NCBI RefSeq assembly: GCF_033542235.1
Contig: NZ_JAWRCU010000001.1
Span: 62,001 to 126,000 of the forward strand
Direction of reading: 5' to 3'
Source: JAWRCU01 sp033542235
Lineage (GTDB): Bacteria; Pseudomonadota; Alphaproteobacteria; Rhizobiales; Rhizobiaceae
Length of the DNA: 64,000 nucleotides
The first letter of the stretch is position 1. The number at the start of each line of letters is the position of its first letter. Position numbers and translations under genes: made by a program. The notes beneath the pieces are model-generated. The model ran no database searches, was not told the origin of the DNA, and worked only from the letters and a program-made list of their open reading frames with translations. Positions 29,726 through 38,415 of the stretch are shown in pieces.

Positions 29726-30665
29726 CATAGCCGGCCGCCTTCTCGACAGGCTTGGCGACAAAATGATCGTGCCTCCGCGATATCCGGCCATAGAATTCGT
29801 CCAGCGCGCCCAAAACTCCTTTGGCTTTCAGCCTTGCCACGCTGATCAAATTTCGGCTGCCGCCCGAGCGCGTGCGCAGGGCCTCGACAAGCTGTCGGTG
29901 AGCAAGCCTCAGCTCGACAAATTCCGCCGAACCGGCAACGAGCTCGTCGCCGACCAGCGCAAACAGCCTGGTCCGGCTGCTCTTCCCCTTCAGGGGCAGA
30001 TCGCCTGCGTCGAGCAAGGCTGAGTTCGCAAGCGAATTTGCCGTGCCCTCGGACACCAGAATGTCGAAGCCGACCTCCTTGCAGGCGGATTCGATGCGCG
30101 CCGCGATGTTCACGGCGTCGCCGACGGCCGAATAGTTGAAGCGCGTCTCGGCACCCATGTTGCCCACGCAGGCAAGCCCCGTATGGATGCCGATCCCGAT
30201 GCCGACCTTCTGCTCGGGGCCGAAGCCGAAGGCGTCGTCGGCATTGAGTCGGGCAAGCGTCTCGCGCATGCCCAAGGCTGCGCGAGCAGCTTTTTTGGGG
30301 TGATCGGCTACATCGACAGGGGCGTTCCAGAAAGCCATGATGGAGTCGCCGATGAACTTGTCGAGAGTGCCTTCGTTCGCCGTGACGTGCTGGCTGAGCG
30401 CGTCGAGCAGCGTGTTCAGGAAGCGCACAAGCTCTGTTGGAGAGAGTCGCTCGCTGAGCGCGGTAAAATTGCGCACGTCGACGAACATCACCGTCAATTC
30501 GCGTTCGTCTCCGCCGAGGCGCAGCGCATTTCGCGTGTGCTCGATGCGGTGGAGCAGCGAGGGCGAGAGATACTGGCTGAAGGCACGCCTTATCTCGTGG
30601 CGTTCCCGATCGGTCACCAGGAAGCGATATGCGGTTGCCGCGAAATGGGTGATCGTCCCCGCCAC
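29709..30665 (-). CDS. Cyclase half of a split CHASE2 adenylate/guanylate cyclase
   Basis: A 318-residue class III cyclase domain with intact catalytic blocks: FVDVRNFTALSE (metal Asp), KFIGDSIMAFW (substrate Lys/Asp region), GIGIHTGLACVGNMG and the Asn/Arg pair in VGDAVNIAARIE. It has no membrane or sensor part of its own. The upstream CHASE2 frame ends at a TAA (30717-30719) that is in the same reading frame, 54 bases before the only usable start (GTG 30665). The residues between, WLAFFYAGLLFDPLFPIV, form a membrane helix typical of the CHASE2-cyclase junction, so the two halves were one gene of about 727 codons. Confidence 0.85.
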   Translation of the reverse strand: MAGTITHFAATAYRFLVTDRERHEIRRAFSQYLSPSLLHRIEHTRNALRLGGDERELTVMFVDVRNFTALSERLSPTELVRFLNTLLDALSQHVTANEGTLDKFIGDSIMAFWNAPVDVADHPKKAARAALGMRETLARLNADDAFGFGPEQKVGIGIGIHTGLACVGNMGAETRFNYSAVGDAVNIAARIESACKEVGFDILVSEGTANSLANSALLDAGDLPLKGKSSRTRLFALVGDELVAGSAEFVELRLAHRQLVEALRTRSGGSRNLISVARLKAKGVLGALDEFYGRISRRHDHFVAKPVEKAAGYVEAGQ

Positions 30666-30716
30666 GATCGGAAACAGCGGGTCGAAGAGAAGCCCCGCAT
30701 AGAAGAAGGCAAGCCA

Positions 30717-31889
30717 TTACGCCAGGAGCGCAAGAACGGTGATTGCAAGGCCGCAGGCGAGCGCGACGGCCGGGCTGACGAAGAAGGTCAGCAGCACGAG
30801 AAGCCCGCCGATGACTGCGATGGAAAGGATCTCCAGGCCATTCGCCCAGTCCGGCCGAGAGAGGAAGTGGCCGGACAGGATCTGCTCGACGGTCTGCGCG
30901 TGCAGCGAGACACCGGGAACATTCTCCCCAAGCGCATCCGTTCGGATGTCCTGCAGCCCGGCAGCCGAGGTGCCGACAAAGACGATGCTGCCTTCGAGCG
31001 CGGCCTTCACCTCATCGGACATGCCGCCGGCCGCGAGCACCTTGCTGGCCGAGATGTATCGTTCGGCCCTGTCCGGACTGACATAGAGCCACAGCTCGCC
31101 CGCGGCGGTTACGGGAACGACGAACTCCCCGATCTTGACCAGGGTGATGGTATCGGGCGTGTCAGTGGCGCCGGCCAGCACATAGGTGGAGGCGCCCTGG
31201 GCGACACGCAGCGCTTCGATCGCGAGGTTCGGATAAAGCTGCTCGCCGTCGCTCAGGAACAGCGGAACTGCGCGAACGACCGCCGAGGGGTCGCCGGGGT
31301 TGAGGCTGATGTGCCCGATGCCCGCGGCATTGGCCGCGAGCTCGGGGCGCAGCGGTGTCGCTGCCTGCATATGCGGCGGCGCACCGGCGGGACTCTCGCC
31401 TGTATAGGCAAAGCCGGCCTTCACCCCGGGGTGATGGTCTCCCTGGTTGGACAGGCCGAAGCCGAGGACGACCGGCTTGTCGGCAAGCGAGCGAGCGAAG
31501 ATCTCGTCATTGTCGGGCAGTCGATTGACGAGCGCCGGGTCGATCCCGGGAATTTCGCGAACGATCGCGCGAGGCGAAAGGCGGTCGGGCTCGGAAAAGA
31601 GGATGTCGAACGCGATTGCCGACGCCCCGGCATCCGCCAGCCTGTCGACCAGCTCTGCCATTCTGTCTCGAGGCCAGGGCCACTGGCCGAATTCCCTGAG
31701 CGAGGCCTCGTCTATGTCGACGACGCGAACCGGCATGTTCTCGAACGTACGCGGGGCGAGGCGCTGATACTCGTCGAAGGTCGCATCGCGGGCGAGCTTC
31801 AGCGGCTCGGGATTGCTGGCGCGCAGGATCGTGAGCCCCGCCACGATGAGGAGGCCTGCGACGACACCAACCTGCCGGGCGCGCGCCAT
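30717..31889 (-). CDS. CHASE2 sensor half of a split adenylate/guanylate cyclase
   Basis: A 390-residue protein: N-terminal membrane helix (about 5-25), an extracellular CHASE2 domain (about 30-325; VRVVDIDEASLREFGQWPWPRDRMA, AFDILFSEPDR and the FVGTSAAGLQDIRTDAL block) and two following membrane helices (about 340-390). CHASE2 is a periplasmic sensor for unknown ligands. An in-frame TAA after ALLA cuts the protein before its last helix and the cyclase domain. Truncated sensor alone would not signal. ATG 31889 is the best start; GTG 31901 abuts an AGAGG and is too close. Confidence 0.85.
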   Translation of the reverse strand: MARARQVGVVAGLLIVAGLTILRASNPEPLKLARDATFDEYQRLAPRTFENMPVRVVDIDEASLREFGQWPWPRDRMAELVDRLADAGASAIAFDILFSEPDRLSPRAIVREIPGIDPALVNRLPDNDEIFARSLADKPVVLGFGLSNQGDHHPGVKAGFAYTGESPAGAPPHMQAATPLRPELAANAAGIGHISLNPGDPSAVVRAVPLFLSDGEQLYPNLAIEALRVAQGASTYVLAGATDTPDTITLVKIGEFVVPVTAAGELWLYVSPDRAERYISASKVLAAGGMSDEVKAALEGSIVFVGTSAAGLQDIRTDALGENVPGVSLHAQTVEQILSGHFLSRPDWANGLEILSIAVIGGLLVLLTFFVSPAVALACGLAITVLALLA

Positions 31890-32125
31890 GGCTGGAAACA
31901 CCCTCTAGCCGAGCGGCCCGAGACCCCGATCGCTGGCAAGCAGACGGACAGCTGGGCGCGACGGCGCCTTACGCTGCATTTTTCCCGGCATCCGCGCAAC
32001 GACAAACGTAACGCTGATCCAGACCGCCAAGTCGGTGAAGTCGAGAACAAAATAGGAACAAACGCCTTACTCCCTCGATTGAGGGGTCGTAAGTTCGCGG
32101 CCATATTGAACGAGGCCAGACGTGA

Positions 32126-32329
32126 CCAGCCCCTGCCAGCCCGCGGGAGGGCGAAGCTTTTCCCGAGCGCTCCGCCGTAGACATTGCGATCGAAGAAGCC
32201 GGCGGCGACCCGCGCCGTGCGATCGAGGCGCTCCTTGGCGAGGTCGACCGGCTGAACCGGCGCCTGGCGCTGGTGAAGGGCGCCACCTCCTACGGCTTCT
32301 CGCGCGGCTGGGCTCGCCGGGAGGACTGA
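32126..32329 (+). pseudogene. Start-less small reading frame
   Basis: From about 32179 the frame reads like a real small protein (IEEAGGDPRRAIEALLGEV ... SYGFSRGWARRED) and ends at TGA 32327-32329. No ATG, GTG or TTG occurs between the upstream TGA (32123-32125) and this segment; only an ATT at 32179 is available. It is either a remnant that lost its start or a gene with a rare start codon. The stop lies three bases before the next gene, and the latter's GGAGGA signal overlaps its end, which suggests an old operon. Confidence 0.4.
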
Positions 32330-32332
32330 TCG

Positions 32333-32713
32333 ATGCCCGGGAGACGGATGGGTGAGCTATCCTATTCGGCGATCGACCGCGCCTACCCGTATCAGGTGGC
32401 GCTGCCCGAAGACATCTGCTGCATGCATAACCACACGCTGATCATGGAGTTCTGCCGGGCCCACGCCCTGGATTACAGGACGCGCCGTGTCACGGCGATC
32501 TGGTCTCCGATCAGGCAGGAGAAATTTCGACTCCACTGCTTCGCCGACCCTGCATCCGCCAGGGGTTTCAAGGATCATTTCGGCGGGGTGATGTTCGATC
32601 CGAAGCGCGATCGGGAAAATGCGAGGGCACAGGGAGCCTGGCATCGCAAGGACGAGTACGAACGGGTTCTCGAAAGTGGGCCGCTGAGTGTGCCCGATCT
32701 CTTGCGGAACTAG
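32333..32713 (+). CDS. Hypothetical protein
   Basis: A 126-residue protein with no recognised domain. It is rich in aromatic and charged residues, and has a Cys-Cys-Met-His-Asn stretch and the CRAHALDYRTRRVTAIWSPIR segment. ATG 32333 has GGAGGA seven bases upstream. The start-less small frame lies just before it. Confidence 0.65.
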   Translation: MPGRRMGELSYSAIDRAYPYQVALPEDICCMHNHTLIMEFCRAHALDYRTRRVTAIWSPIRQEKFRLHCFADPASARGFKDHFGGVMFDPKRDRENARAQGAWHRKDEYERVLESGPLSVPDLLRN

Positions 32714-32989
32714 ATGATCTTCGGCGACCGATCATTTTTCCCGACAAGCCACCCGCGCTGGCCGGCGTGCCGGCTCACAAAAGCTGGCGGGCGGTGACAG
32801 ATGCGCGCTGTTGTCCAGCAACCGAATGATGTCATCCCGCAACACAAAGCAATGACCTCGTCAATAACTTACATCGAAGTATCGCTTGCCGGATTGAGAG
32901 GGATCCTCGAAGAGGATAGATCTTTCGATGCTTCGGGTGAACCATGGTGCCTTGGGGATAGGCCTTCACTCGACCAGGAGGGGATAAGC

Positions 32990-33349
<360 letters not shown>

Positions 33350-33693
33350 GAACGGCAACCTTGGTGCAGCCTCGCCGGCAGCCTATGGAAGCTGATCTGT
33401 GCCGCTCGCTTTGGAGCGGTCCGAAATCGTGGTCCAGGCATAAGCTTGGCCGCGCGCCGGCCTGTTCGATGATCAGCCCGGTACGATAGCCTTCATATTT
33501 GACCTGGTGCAGCCGGTCGCGGGCGACCGGCGGCTCCACGACCAAGGCCGCAACTGCGCCTCCAGGGATCTGAGCTCAGCGGCCTTGGCCGGCATATCGC
33601 CTCCGCATCCGCGCGCCGAACGTACCCGCAGGCCATGTTCCGGAACCAACCGGCCGGCCATTGCTTTCCCTTCGGAAGCGAAAGGAGGCCCAC
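33350..33693. other. Gene-free stretch of about 340 bases
   Basis: No supported gene between the polyglycine and DUF3606 genes; open frames on both strands lack ribosome binding sites and protein-like composition. Confidence 0.35.
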
Positions 33694-33879
33694 ATGGCTG
33701 ACGACAAGACGAAGAAGGACAGGCGCGACCGCGACCGGGTTGCCGCGGACGAGGATTATGAACTGCGCTACTTTGCCGAATCGACCGGCATCTCGGTAGA
33801 TCAGGCGCGGCAGCTGATCCAAAAGCACGGCAACGACCGGGCGACGCTTGAGCGCGAGGCGAAGAGGCTGACCTCGTGA
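33694..33879 (+). CDS. DUF3606 domain small protein
   Basis: A 61-residue protein matching DUF3606 (MADDKTKKDRRDRDRVAADEDYELRYFAESTGIS ... QLIQKHGNDR). The family is common in rhizobia, often encoded near stress genes, with no known function. AAGGAGG lies five bases before ATG 33694. Confidence 0.85.
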   Translation: MADDKTKKDRRDRDRVAADEDYELRYFAESTGISVDQARQLIQKHGNDRATLEREAKRLTS

Positions 33880-33989
33880 CCATATCCTCAGTGCAGACGA
33901 CGCTAACCCGAAATGCCCCGCCGGATTTGCTCCCCTAGGGATCTGAAGGCCAGCGACAGCGCATGTGCCTCGGCACCCGAACGATTACA

Positions 33990-34871
33990 CTAGGAAGCCA
34001 TTTCGAACACCTCGTCGACCTGCCTTTTGGCTTCAAGATAGACGTTGGATTTCTTCAGCCGCCAGCCCTTCGCCGTCCAGAGCGCCCCGTTCTCTGAGAA
34101 GTCGTAGTCGGCGAGCTGGCGGGGCATGCCCGCGATTTTCAGGCCGGGCATCGCTTCGATCAGATAGTGAGCTACGATCTGATCAATATGGTGATTCGGC
34201 CGGATTGCCAGGATCGATGCTAGCGCCCGAGAGAAATTGGAAGCGAAGCGGAGGCCGTCCGCCGTTGGATTCAAACCGGCAGCACTGATCAGAACCTTGC
34301 GCAGCGGTGACCTTTCTTCCTGGCGACGAATTAGTGCCACGTCCCCTTGGCCGATCGCAGGCTCATAGACCGGCCACACCGGTCTGACTGCAATGCTGTC
34401 GACATCGAGACAGAGCACGGGCACGCGCGCCATATGAAGAATTCGCGTGGCAATCAGAAAGCGCGCGCAGGTATAATAAACGCTCCGGTAACGGAGCCGA
34501 TCGGATAGCGGAGACCGGTCGACTGTCCAGGTCAACGATATATAGCGGAACCGACTGGCAAGCCCCTCAATGTGTTGTAGAGTTTCAAGACTCGGCCGGT
34601 AGAGGTGCAGGTGAACCTGTTGTGGCTGCTCTTGGCGCTCCAGGGAACCAAGGAATGTTCCCGCGAACTGCCGGTAGTAGACATCGTCGGCCGCCGCTAG
34701 GATTACTCCGCTGCCCGCATTGGGCAGGTGTCCTGAAACACCTTCGTCGAACAGATTGAGTTCGACCAACCCCGACGAGCGGTTTGCCACGACCTTGCTC
34801 ACGCGATGCCGCATGCGCCACCGGAACATACGCGGGTGCCTTCCGTGCTCGATGATCTCCGGTTCCAACAA
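33990..34871 (-). CDS. Glycosyltransferase-like protein
   Basis: A 293-residue protein. The segment VPVLCLDVDSIAVRPV (near residue 155) looks like the DxD motif of a GT-A type nucleotide-sugar transferase, preceded by a helix and strand pattern typical of that fold (ILAAADDVYYRQFAGTFLGSL near the start). No signal peptide is seen. It sits at the left edge of the prophage on the same strand as the lysis genes and could be a phage-carried modification gene or the last host gene; the border is not visible. Confidence 0.55.
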   Translation of the reverse strand: MLEPEIIEHGRHPRMFRWRMRHRVSKVVANRSSGLVELNLFDEGVSGHLPNAGSGVILAAADDVYYRQFAGTFLGSLERQEQPQQVHLHLYRPSLETLQHIEGLASRFRYISLTWTVDRSPLSDRLRYRSVYYTCARFLIATRILHMARVPVLCLDVDSIAVRPVWPVYEPAIGQGDVALIRRQEERSPLRKVLISAAGLNPTADGLRFASNFSRALASILAIRPNHHIDQIVAHYLIEAMPGLKIAGMPRQLADYDFSENGALWTAKGWRLKKSNVYLEAKRQVDEVFEMAS

Positions 34872-35006
34872 AGGCTGCCCCCTTCATTCAACCACAGGCC
34901 GTTAACACACTTATCGAAACCAGTTAACAGAAATAGAAAGGGCCCCGCCAGCCCAAGCCAGGGGGGCAGTTGAACAGGGAAGCCGCCACGGATGGCTCAC
35001 TACTGG

Positions 35007-35333
35007 TCACGTTCCCATAATCGCGACCCAAATTTTCTTTCCAAACGCGACGAGAAGCCCGCCGATCGACGCGGCTACGAAACTGACCAGCATGATTGCC
35101 CCGATACCGCGCTCTCGCCAACGGGAGAATTCGGCTACAGGCTCCTCGACTTTCTCAAGGCGTTGGTCGATGCTCTGGACCTTGGTGTCCGTGGCATCGA
35201 CCTTGCGATTGAGGGTGTCCAGCTTTTCATAGGTCTGCTTGCGGGCTTCGGCTGCCGCAGCCTGCTCCGCTATGATGAGGTCTAGCTTGCCCTCGATACG
35301 GCCGATGGCCCGTTCCTGGCTTGCTTCCGTCAT
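35007..35333 (-). CDS. Phage coiled-coil protein with C-terminal membrane helix
   Basis: A 108-residue protein: N-terminal and central coiled coil (about 5-70, KLDLIIAEQAAAAEARK ... VDATDTKVQSIDQRLEKVEE) and a membrane helix near the C-terminus (IGAIMLVSFVAASIGGLLVAFG). This layout is common in alphaproteobacterial phages near lysis genes. ATG 35333 is preceded by GGGGAC; a longer start at 35390 is possible. Confidence 0.6.
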   Translation of the reverse strand: MTEASQERAIGRIEGKLDLIIAEQAAAAEARKQTYEKLDTLNRKVDATDTKVQSIDQRLEKVEEPVAEFSRWRERGIGAIMLVSFVAASIGGLLVAFGKKIWVAIMGT

Positions 35334-35477
35334 TTTGTCCCCGGACTCTTTCATGCGCTTGGTAACGGATAGGGAACGGATGACGTGCATGTTCGCGTCA
35401 GCCGTCCGGTCATCACGGTTGATCGGATGGTTAGGGTCGCAGAGCTGTTAGCGCAGCGCGGCGACCCGTCCGCTAGT

Positions 35478-35705
35478 TCAGTTCGCGGGATTCCAGCTGC
35501 AGAGAGCCGCGCCCTTGCGGTTATGGGCCAGTGCGGCGGCTACTTCCTGATCGGTCATTGCGTCGATTGTCGCGCCTGACAGCCGGATCGGCCTGGCGAT
35601 GTCGCAGAAGGAGCCGCGCGCGGTGGGCGAGCAGCCGGCCACGACGATGAGCGTTACGAGAGCGGCCGTCACGAGCAGGATATGCCAAGGCTTTACCCGT
35701 TCCAT
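35478..35705 (-). CDS. Outer-membrane spanin-like lipoprotein (Rz1 type)
   Basis: A 75-residue protein with a signal peptide and lipobox (VVAGC, Cys about 25) and a short mature part with CDIARPIRLS, AMTDQEVAAALAHN and LCSW, a pattern seen in small phage lysis lipoproteins of alphaproteobacteria. It would sit in the outer membrane and pair with the inner-membrane partner encoded just upstream. Its start overlaps the end of that gene by 13 bases. Confidence 0.75.
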   Translation of the reverse strand: MERVKPWHILLVTAALVTLIVVAGCSPTARGSFCDIARPIRLSGATIDAMTDQEVAAALAHNRKGAALCSWNPAN

Positions 35706-35902
35706 GTCTTCAGCTCCTTCCGGGCCGTGGCGGGAGGAACGGCGCCAAGGTCGTTGTCAACTTGGTCCGCGATATCGCGAGCCTTCTTCTCGGATTCAGC
35801 CCGCTTTGCCCGCTCAAGCTTCGCGCCGTCCATGCGGCCCTTAAGGAACGCCACGATCACGGCAATGAGCGCAGCGCCGAGCGCGTAGAGGATAGCTGTC
35901 AT
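35693..35902 (-). CDS. Inner-membrane spanin-like protein (Rz type)
   Basis: A 69-residue protein with an N-terminal membrane helix (ILYALGAALIAVIVAFLKG) and a charged, helical periplasmic part (KLERAKRAESEKKARDIADQ). This is the layout of a short i-spanin. It starts within an ATGA overlap of the preceding 28-codon gene and overlaps the lipoprotein gene after it, as spanin pairs often do. Confidence 0.72.
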   Translation of the reverse strand: MTAILYALGAALIAVIVAFLKGRMDGAKLERAKRAESEKKARDIADQVDNDLGAVPPATARKELKTWNG

Positions 35903-35985
35903 AGCCTCACCATGATGTTGATGAGCATGCCGAGCGCAGCCATGAACAGCGTCGGCACGAGTATGGAGCCGATGAGCAGGGTCAT
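35899..35985 (-). CDS. 28-residue hydrophobic protein in the lysis cassette
   Basis: A very short frame (MTLLIGSILVPTLFMAALGM..., 28 residues) that forms a single membrane helix. Its ATG overlaps the stop of the preceding holin-like gene (ATGA) and its TGA overlaps the ATG of the i-spanin gene (ATGA). Two such precise overlaps and a protein-like hydrophobic composition argue that it is translated. It could be a holin or antiholin component (inference). Confidence 0.6.
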   Translation of the reverse strand: MTLLIGSILVPTLFMAALGMLINIMVRL

Positions 35986-36194
35986 AGGTCGGTCGCCCGC
36001 CGGCGCCGCAGATATTCCATGGCGATCCCGTTCGCGACGAGGAACAGCGGGAACCATGCCGTGGGGATGACCGGCGCAAGCACCTGCGGATCGACATAAG
36101 TCATGACAGCGGCCGCGATGCCAGCTGCGGCCTGAAGACGGGCGAAGAAAATCGTCTCACTGTCCGAGAAAAACGCTTTAATGCGCTGCCACAT
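35982..36194 (-). CDS. Holin-like phage membrane protein
   Basis: A 70-residue protein with two hydrophobic segments (about 20-33 and 45-62), an N-terminal amphipathic helix (MWQRIKAFFSDSETIFFAR) and a basic end (RRRRATDL). Its position directly after the endolysin gene (TGA ACC ATG) fits a holin. Family not recognised. Confidence 0.6.
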   Translation of the reverse strand: MWQRIKAFFSDSETIFFARLQAAAGIAAAVMTYVDPQVLAPVIPTAWFPLFLVANGIAMEYLRRRRATDL

Positions 36195-36197
36195 GGT

Positions 36198-37121
36198 TCA
36201 AGCCTTTCGGGTGACGAAGGAGAGGAGGAAGTTGATAATGGCCGTCAGCGAGCCGCAGCGAACGCCTGATGCTGTTAGCGTGGTCTGGGCGGGGGCAGAC
36301 TGCGGCGCGGGGGGCCGATCGCGCTGTACTGGTTCGGCAGGCGGCGCGGTGGGCGTAGCTGGCGCGCGGGCCTTCAGCTTCGCAATGTCGTCCGCGATCA
36401 GCGCCAGCGTCTTCCGCCCGGCATAGCCGTCATCCTTCAGGAACTTCGCCCGCTGGAACGCGAGAACGGCCGCTTCGGTGCCGTAGCCGAATACATCGTC
36501 CTGGGTGCCGTGGTAGTACCCAAGCGCGGTAAGATCGCGGATCAGGGCCGCAACAGCCGCGCCGCGCTCGCCGCGGATCAGGATGCCATCGGCCATCGGG
36601 TCTGGCGTGGCCGGCTTCGAGCTCGTCGCCACGCCGGTATAGACAGCCTTCTCGATGAGCAGGCCTTCCTCGCGGCGACGGCGCACCAGCCCGGCGATGC
36701 GCTTGCCCTTGGCCGTGATGCGCGTCGTTTCCAGGTACATTGCCGCTGCGTGATAGTCGCCGCGCTTTGCCGCGGTCGCCCAGCGGTCCGCGAGCGTGTC
36801 GGCGCCGCAGTTGTAGACGGGCGAGACCATGCCGTCGAAGACGTGCTGAGGCACGGCATGGCCGAGGAAGTCATTGACGGCCTTGCCGTATTCGGCCCGG
36901 CAGAGATAGGTCAGCGCGTCATCAGCTTCAGCCCGTGTCATCTTCGCGCCCGGCCCGAAGCTCTCCCCCGGCCTGTTCTTGGCCCACCAGTCGCGGAATG
37001 AGGTCGAGCGCCAGGTGAAGCCGACGCCGATCGTGCCGACTCCTGCGACATCCGCATACCAATGGTCGACGAAGCCCTCCTGCAGGCGCAGGAAGGCCGC
37101 CCCGTTCGGCGACAGGTCCAT
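36198..37121 (-). CDS. Phage endolysin, GH24 lysozyme with peptidoglycan-binding domain
   Basis: A 307-residue lysozyme. The GH24 catalytic domain (about 1-165) shows the catalytic Glu in LQEGF (residue 15) and the TIGVGFT block with its Thr. A PG_binding_1-like domain follows (about 180-245, RGERGAAVAALIRDLTALGYY ... AVLAFQRAKF), then a Pro/Ala linker and a C-terminal hydrophobic segment (SLTAIINFLLSFV), which is unusual and could tether it to the membrane. GAAGGAAG precedes ATG 37121. It heads the lysis cassette. Confidence 0.9.
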   Translation of the reverse strand: MDLSPNGAAFLRLQEGFVDHWYADVAGVGTIGVGFTWRSTSFRDWWAKNRPGESFGPGAKMTRAEADDALTYLCRAEYGKAVNDFLGHAVPQHVFDGMVSPVYNCGADTLADRWATAAKRGDYHAAAMYLETTRITAKGKRIAGLVRRRREEGLLIEKAVYTGVATSSKPATPDPMADGILIRGERGAAVAALIRDLTALGYYHGTQDDVFGYGTEAAVLAFQRAKFLKDDGYAGRKTLALIADDIAKLKARAPATPTAPPAEPVQRDRPPAPQSAPAQTTLTASGVRCGSLTAIINFLLSFVTRKA

Positions 37122-37168
37122 GATTTTGCTTCCTTCAGGAAAATGCCCGCCGGCGACGGGCTGACCAG

Positions 37169-37423
37169 TTAGGCCGGCTGCTCAGAGGCTAGCGAGTCAT
37201 GCCAAGCCTGAATGACCTCGGGCGTCCAAACAATCTGCGCCACCGCGACCACCTTCGAGTCTTCATTGTCGAGCGGGTCGCCCGGAGCAAGGACATGCCG
37301 ATGGTATTCCTGCGATATCGTCACCCCGTCCCTAAGCACCTTGTCCACGCGGCGGATCTCAAGCACACCGAGTTCGGCTACTCGAATGGTGTCAACGGCA
37401 GATTCTTCAGTGAACGTGGCCAT
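37169..37423 (-). CDS. Small phage protein, function unknown
   Basis: An 84-residue protein (MATFTEESAVDTIRVAELG..., VVAVAQIVWTPEVIQAWHD). It starts two bases after the stop of the tail-fibre gene (TAA AG ATG) and lies 47 bases before the endolysin. Small proteins of this wording are common after phage tail genes; no function is known. Confidence 0.65.
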   Translation of the reverse strand: MATFTEESAVDTIRVAELGVLEIRRVDKVLRDGVTISQEYHRHVLAPGDPLDNEDSKVVAVAQIVWTPEVIQAWHDSLASEQPA

Positions 37424-37425
37424 CT

Positions 37426-38415
37426 TTAACTCGACGTTGGGTAGGTTGCCCCGAAAATAATGAAGTTGCCGGTCGCGGTGTTCATTGCCGCTGACGGGGC
37501 AACGTTAGTGGAGCCGCCGCCGAGAGCCGCTCGGGTATACAGAGCCACAGTAGTTGCGCCCGGGCCGATAAGTCCGCTCCACGGCGCACCACCGGCAGCG
37601 AAGTTGGCGGAATAGCCGATGTGCACGGGTGCGTAATCGGGCGTCGAATTCACGAAGGGGAGCCCGCCGACATACAGGCTGGTTGCTCCGGTCCCGACCG
37701 CGAAAGCGTCTGTGGTAATGCAAGCGACGACGGAAACCCAACTACCGATCTTTACGTATCGGCCATATCGCCGCGAACCATAGGTGATTGCGCCCAAAGC
37801 GCCCGAGGAGGCCCCGTAAACGGGTGTCCAGCTTCCTTCCTCGTAGTCGTCGAGAGTGTTGGGATCGGAAGATGGGTTCTGAGTTGCCGGAAAACCGAGT
37901 TGTCCAGCACTGAGAGACACACGTCCGGCGGTATCGATGAGGAGGCGATCGGCCGCCGCGGTATCGTCCCGGATCGCGAAGCCCGCCCCCGAAAGGGAAC
38001 GATCCCAGCGAATCCTGGCGTTCGTGCCCGCTGCCGGCTTGAGACTGAGGTTTGCGACATCCAGGCTGGATGACGTGCCTGCTAAAGATGGGTTGTTGAC
38101 CGCAATGGATGGCCCGATGATTGTCCCCGTGGTGCCTAACAGGTTCAAGCTGCCCCGCTCGGCGACGACGTGCAGATCCTGATTGGATGCGCTGGCAGCG
38201 CCGACGTATCCTGTGCGGGCATTATCCGCCTGCCGGAACTCTATGTAAGATACTGCCGCGTTCCCCGAATTGGCTGGGTCGCGAAGCGTTAAGGCAGCAT
38301 CCGCATCCGAGTCGATTCGCAGCGGGCCAGTTACTGTCTTGTCGCTGAAGTCCGGGCTGTTGATCTGGTCAGCTATGTCCGGCCGCCAAGTGACGGAAAA
38401 GGGAGAGACCTTCAT
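37426..38415 (-). CDS. Phage tail fibre or spike protein
   Basis: A 329-residue, Gly/Ser/Thr/Asn-rich, beta-type protein without cysteine pairs. The C-terminal half holds the DDYEEGSWTPVYGASSG motif, found in many phage tail and host-recognition proteins. It starts inside an ATGA overlap with the preceding gene, and is part of a chain of five overlapping or abutting genes (39840 down to 37169). Confidence 0.75.
   Translation of the reverse strand: MKVSPFSVTWRPDIADQINSPDFSDKTVTGPLRIDSDADAALTLRDPANSGNAAVSYIEFRQADNARTGYVGAASASNQDLHVVAERGSLNLLGTTGTIIGPSIAVNNPSLAGTSSSLDVANLSLKPAAGTNARIRWDRSLSGAGFAIRDDTAAADRLLIDTAGRVSLSAGQLGFPATQNPSSDPNTLDDYEEGSWTPVYGASSGALGAITYGSRRYGRYVKIGSWVSVVACITTDAFAVGTGATSLYVGGLPFVNSTPDYAPVHIGYSANFAAGGAPWSGLIGPGATTVALYTRAALGGGSTNVAPSAAMNTATGNFIIFGATYPTSS

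Noticed and set aside
30717..30719. Stop codon read-through (selenocysteine or pyrrolysine) in the split cyclase
   Set aside because: The codon is TAA, which is not used for either residue; a plain nonsense change is simpler.
30183..32180. 665-residue plus-strand frame opposite to the split cyclase
   Set aside because: Antisense shadow of CHASE2 and cyclase; the minus-strand motifs are decisive.
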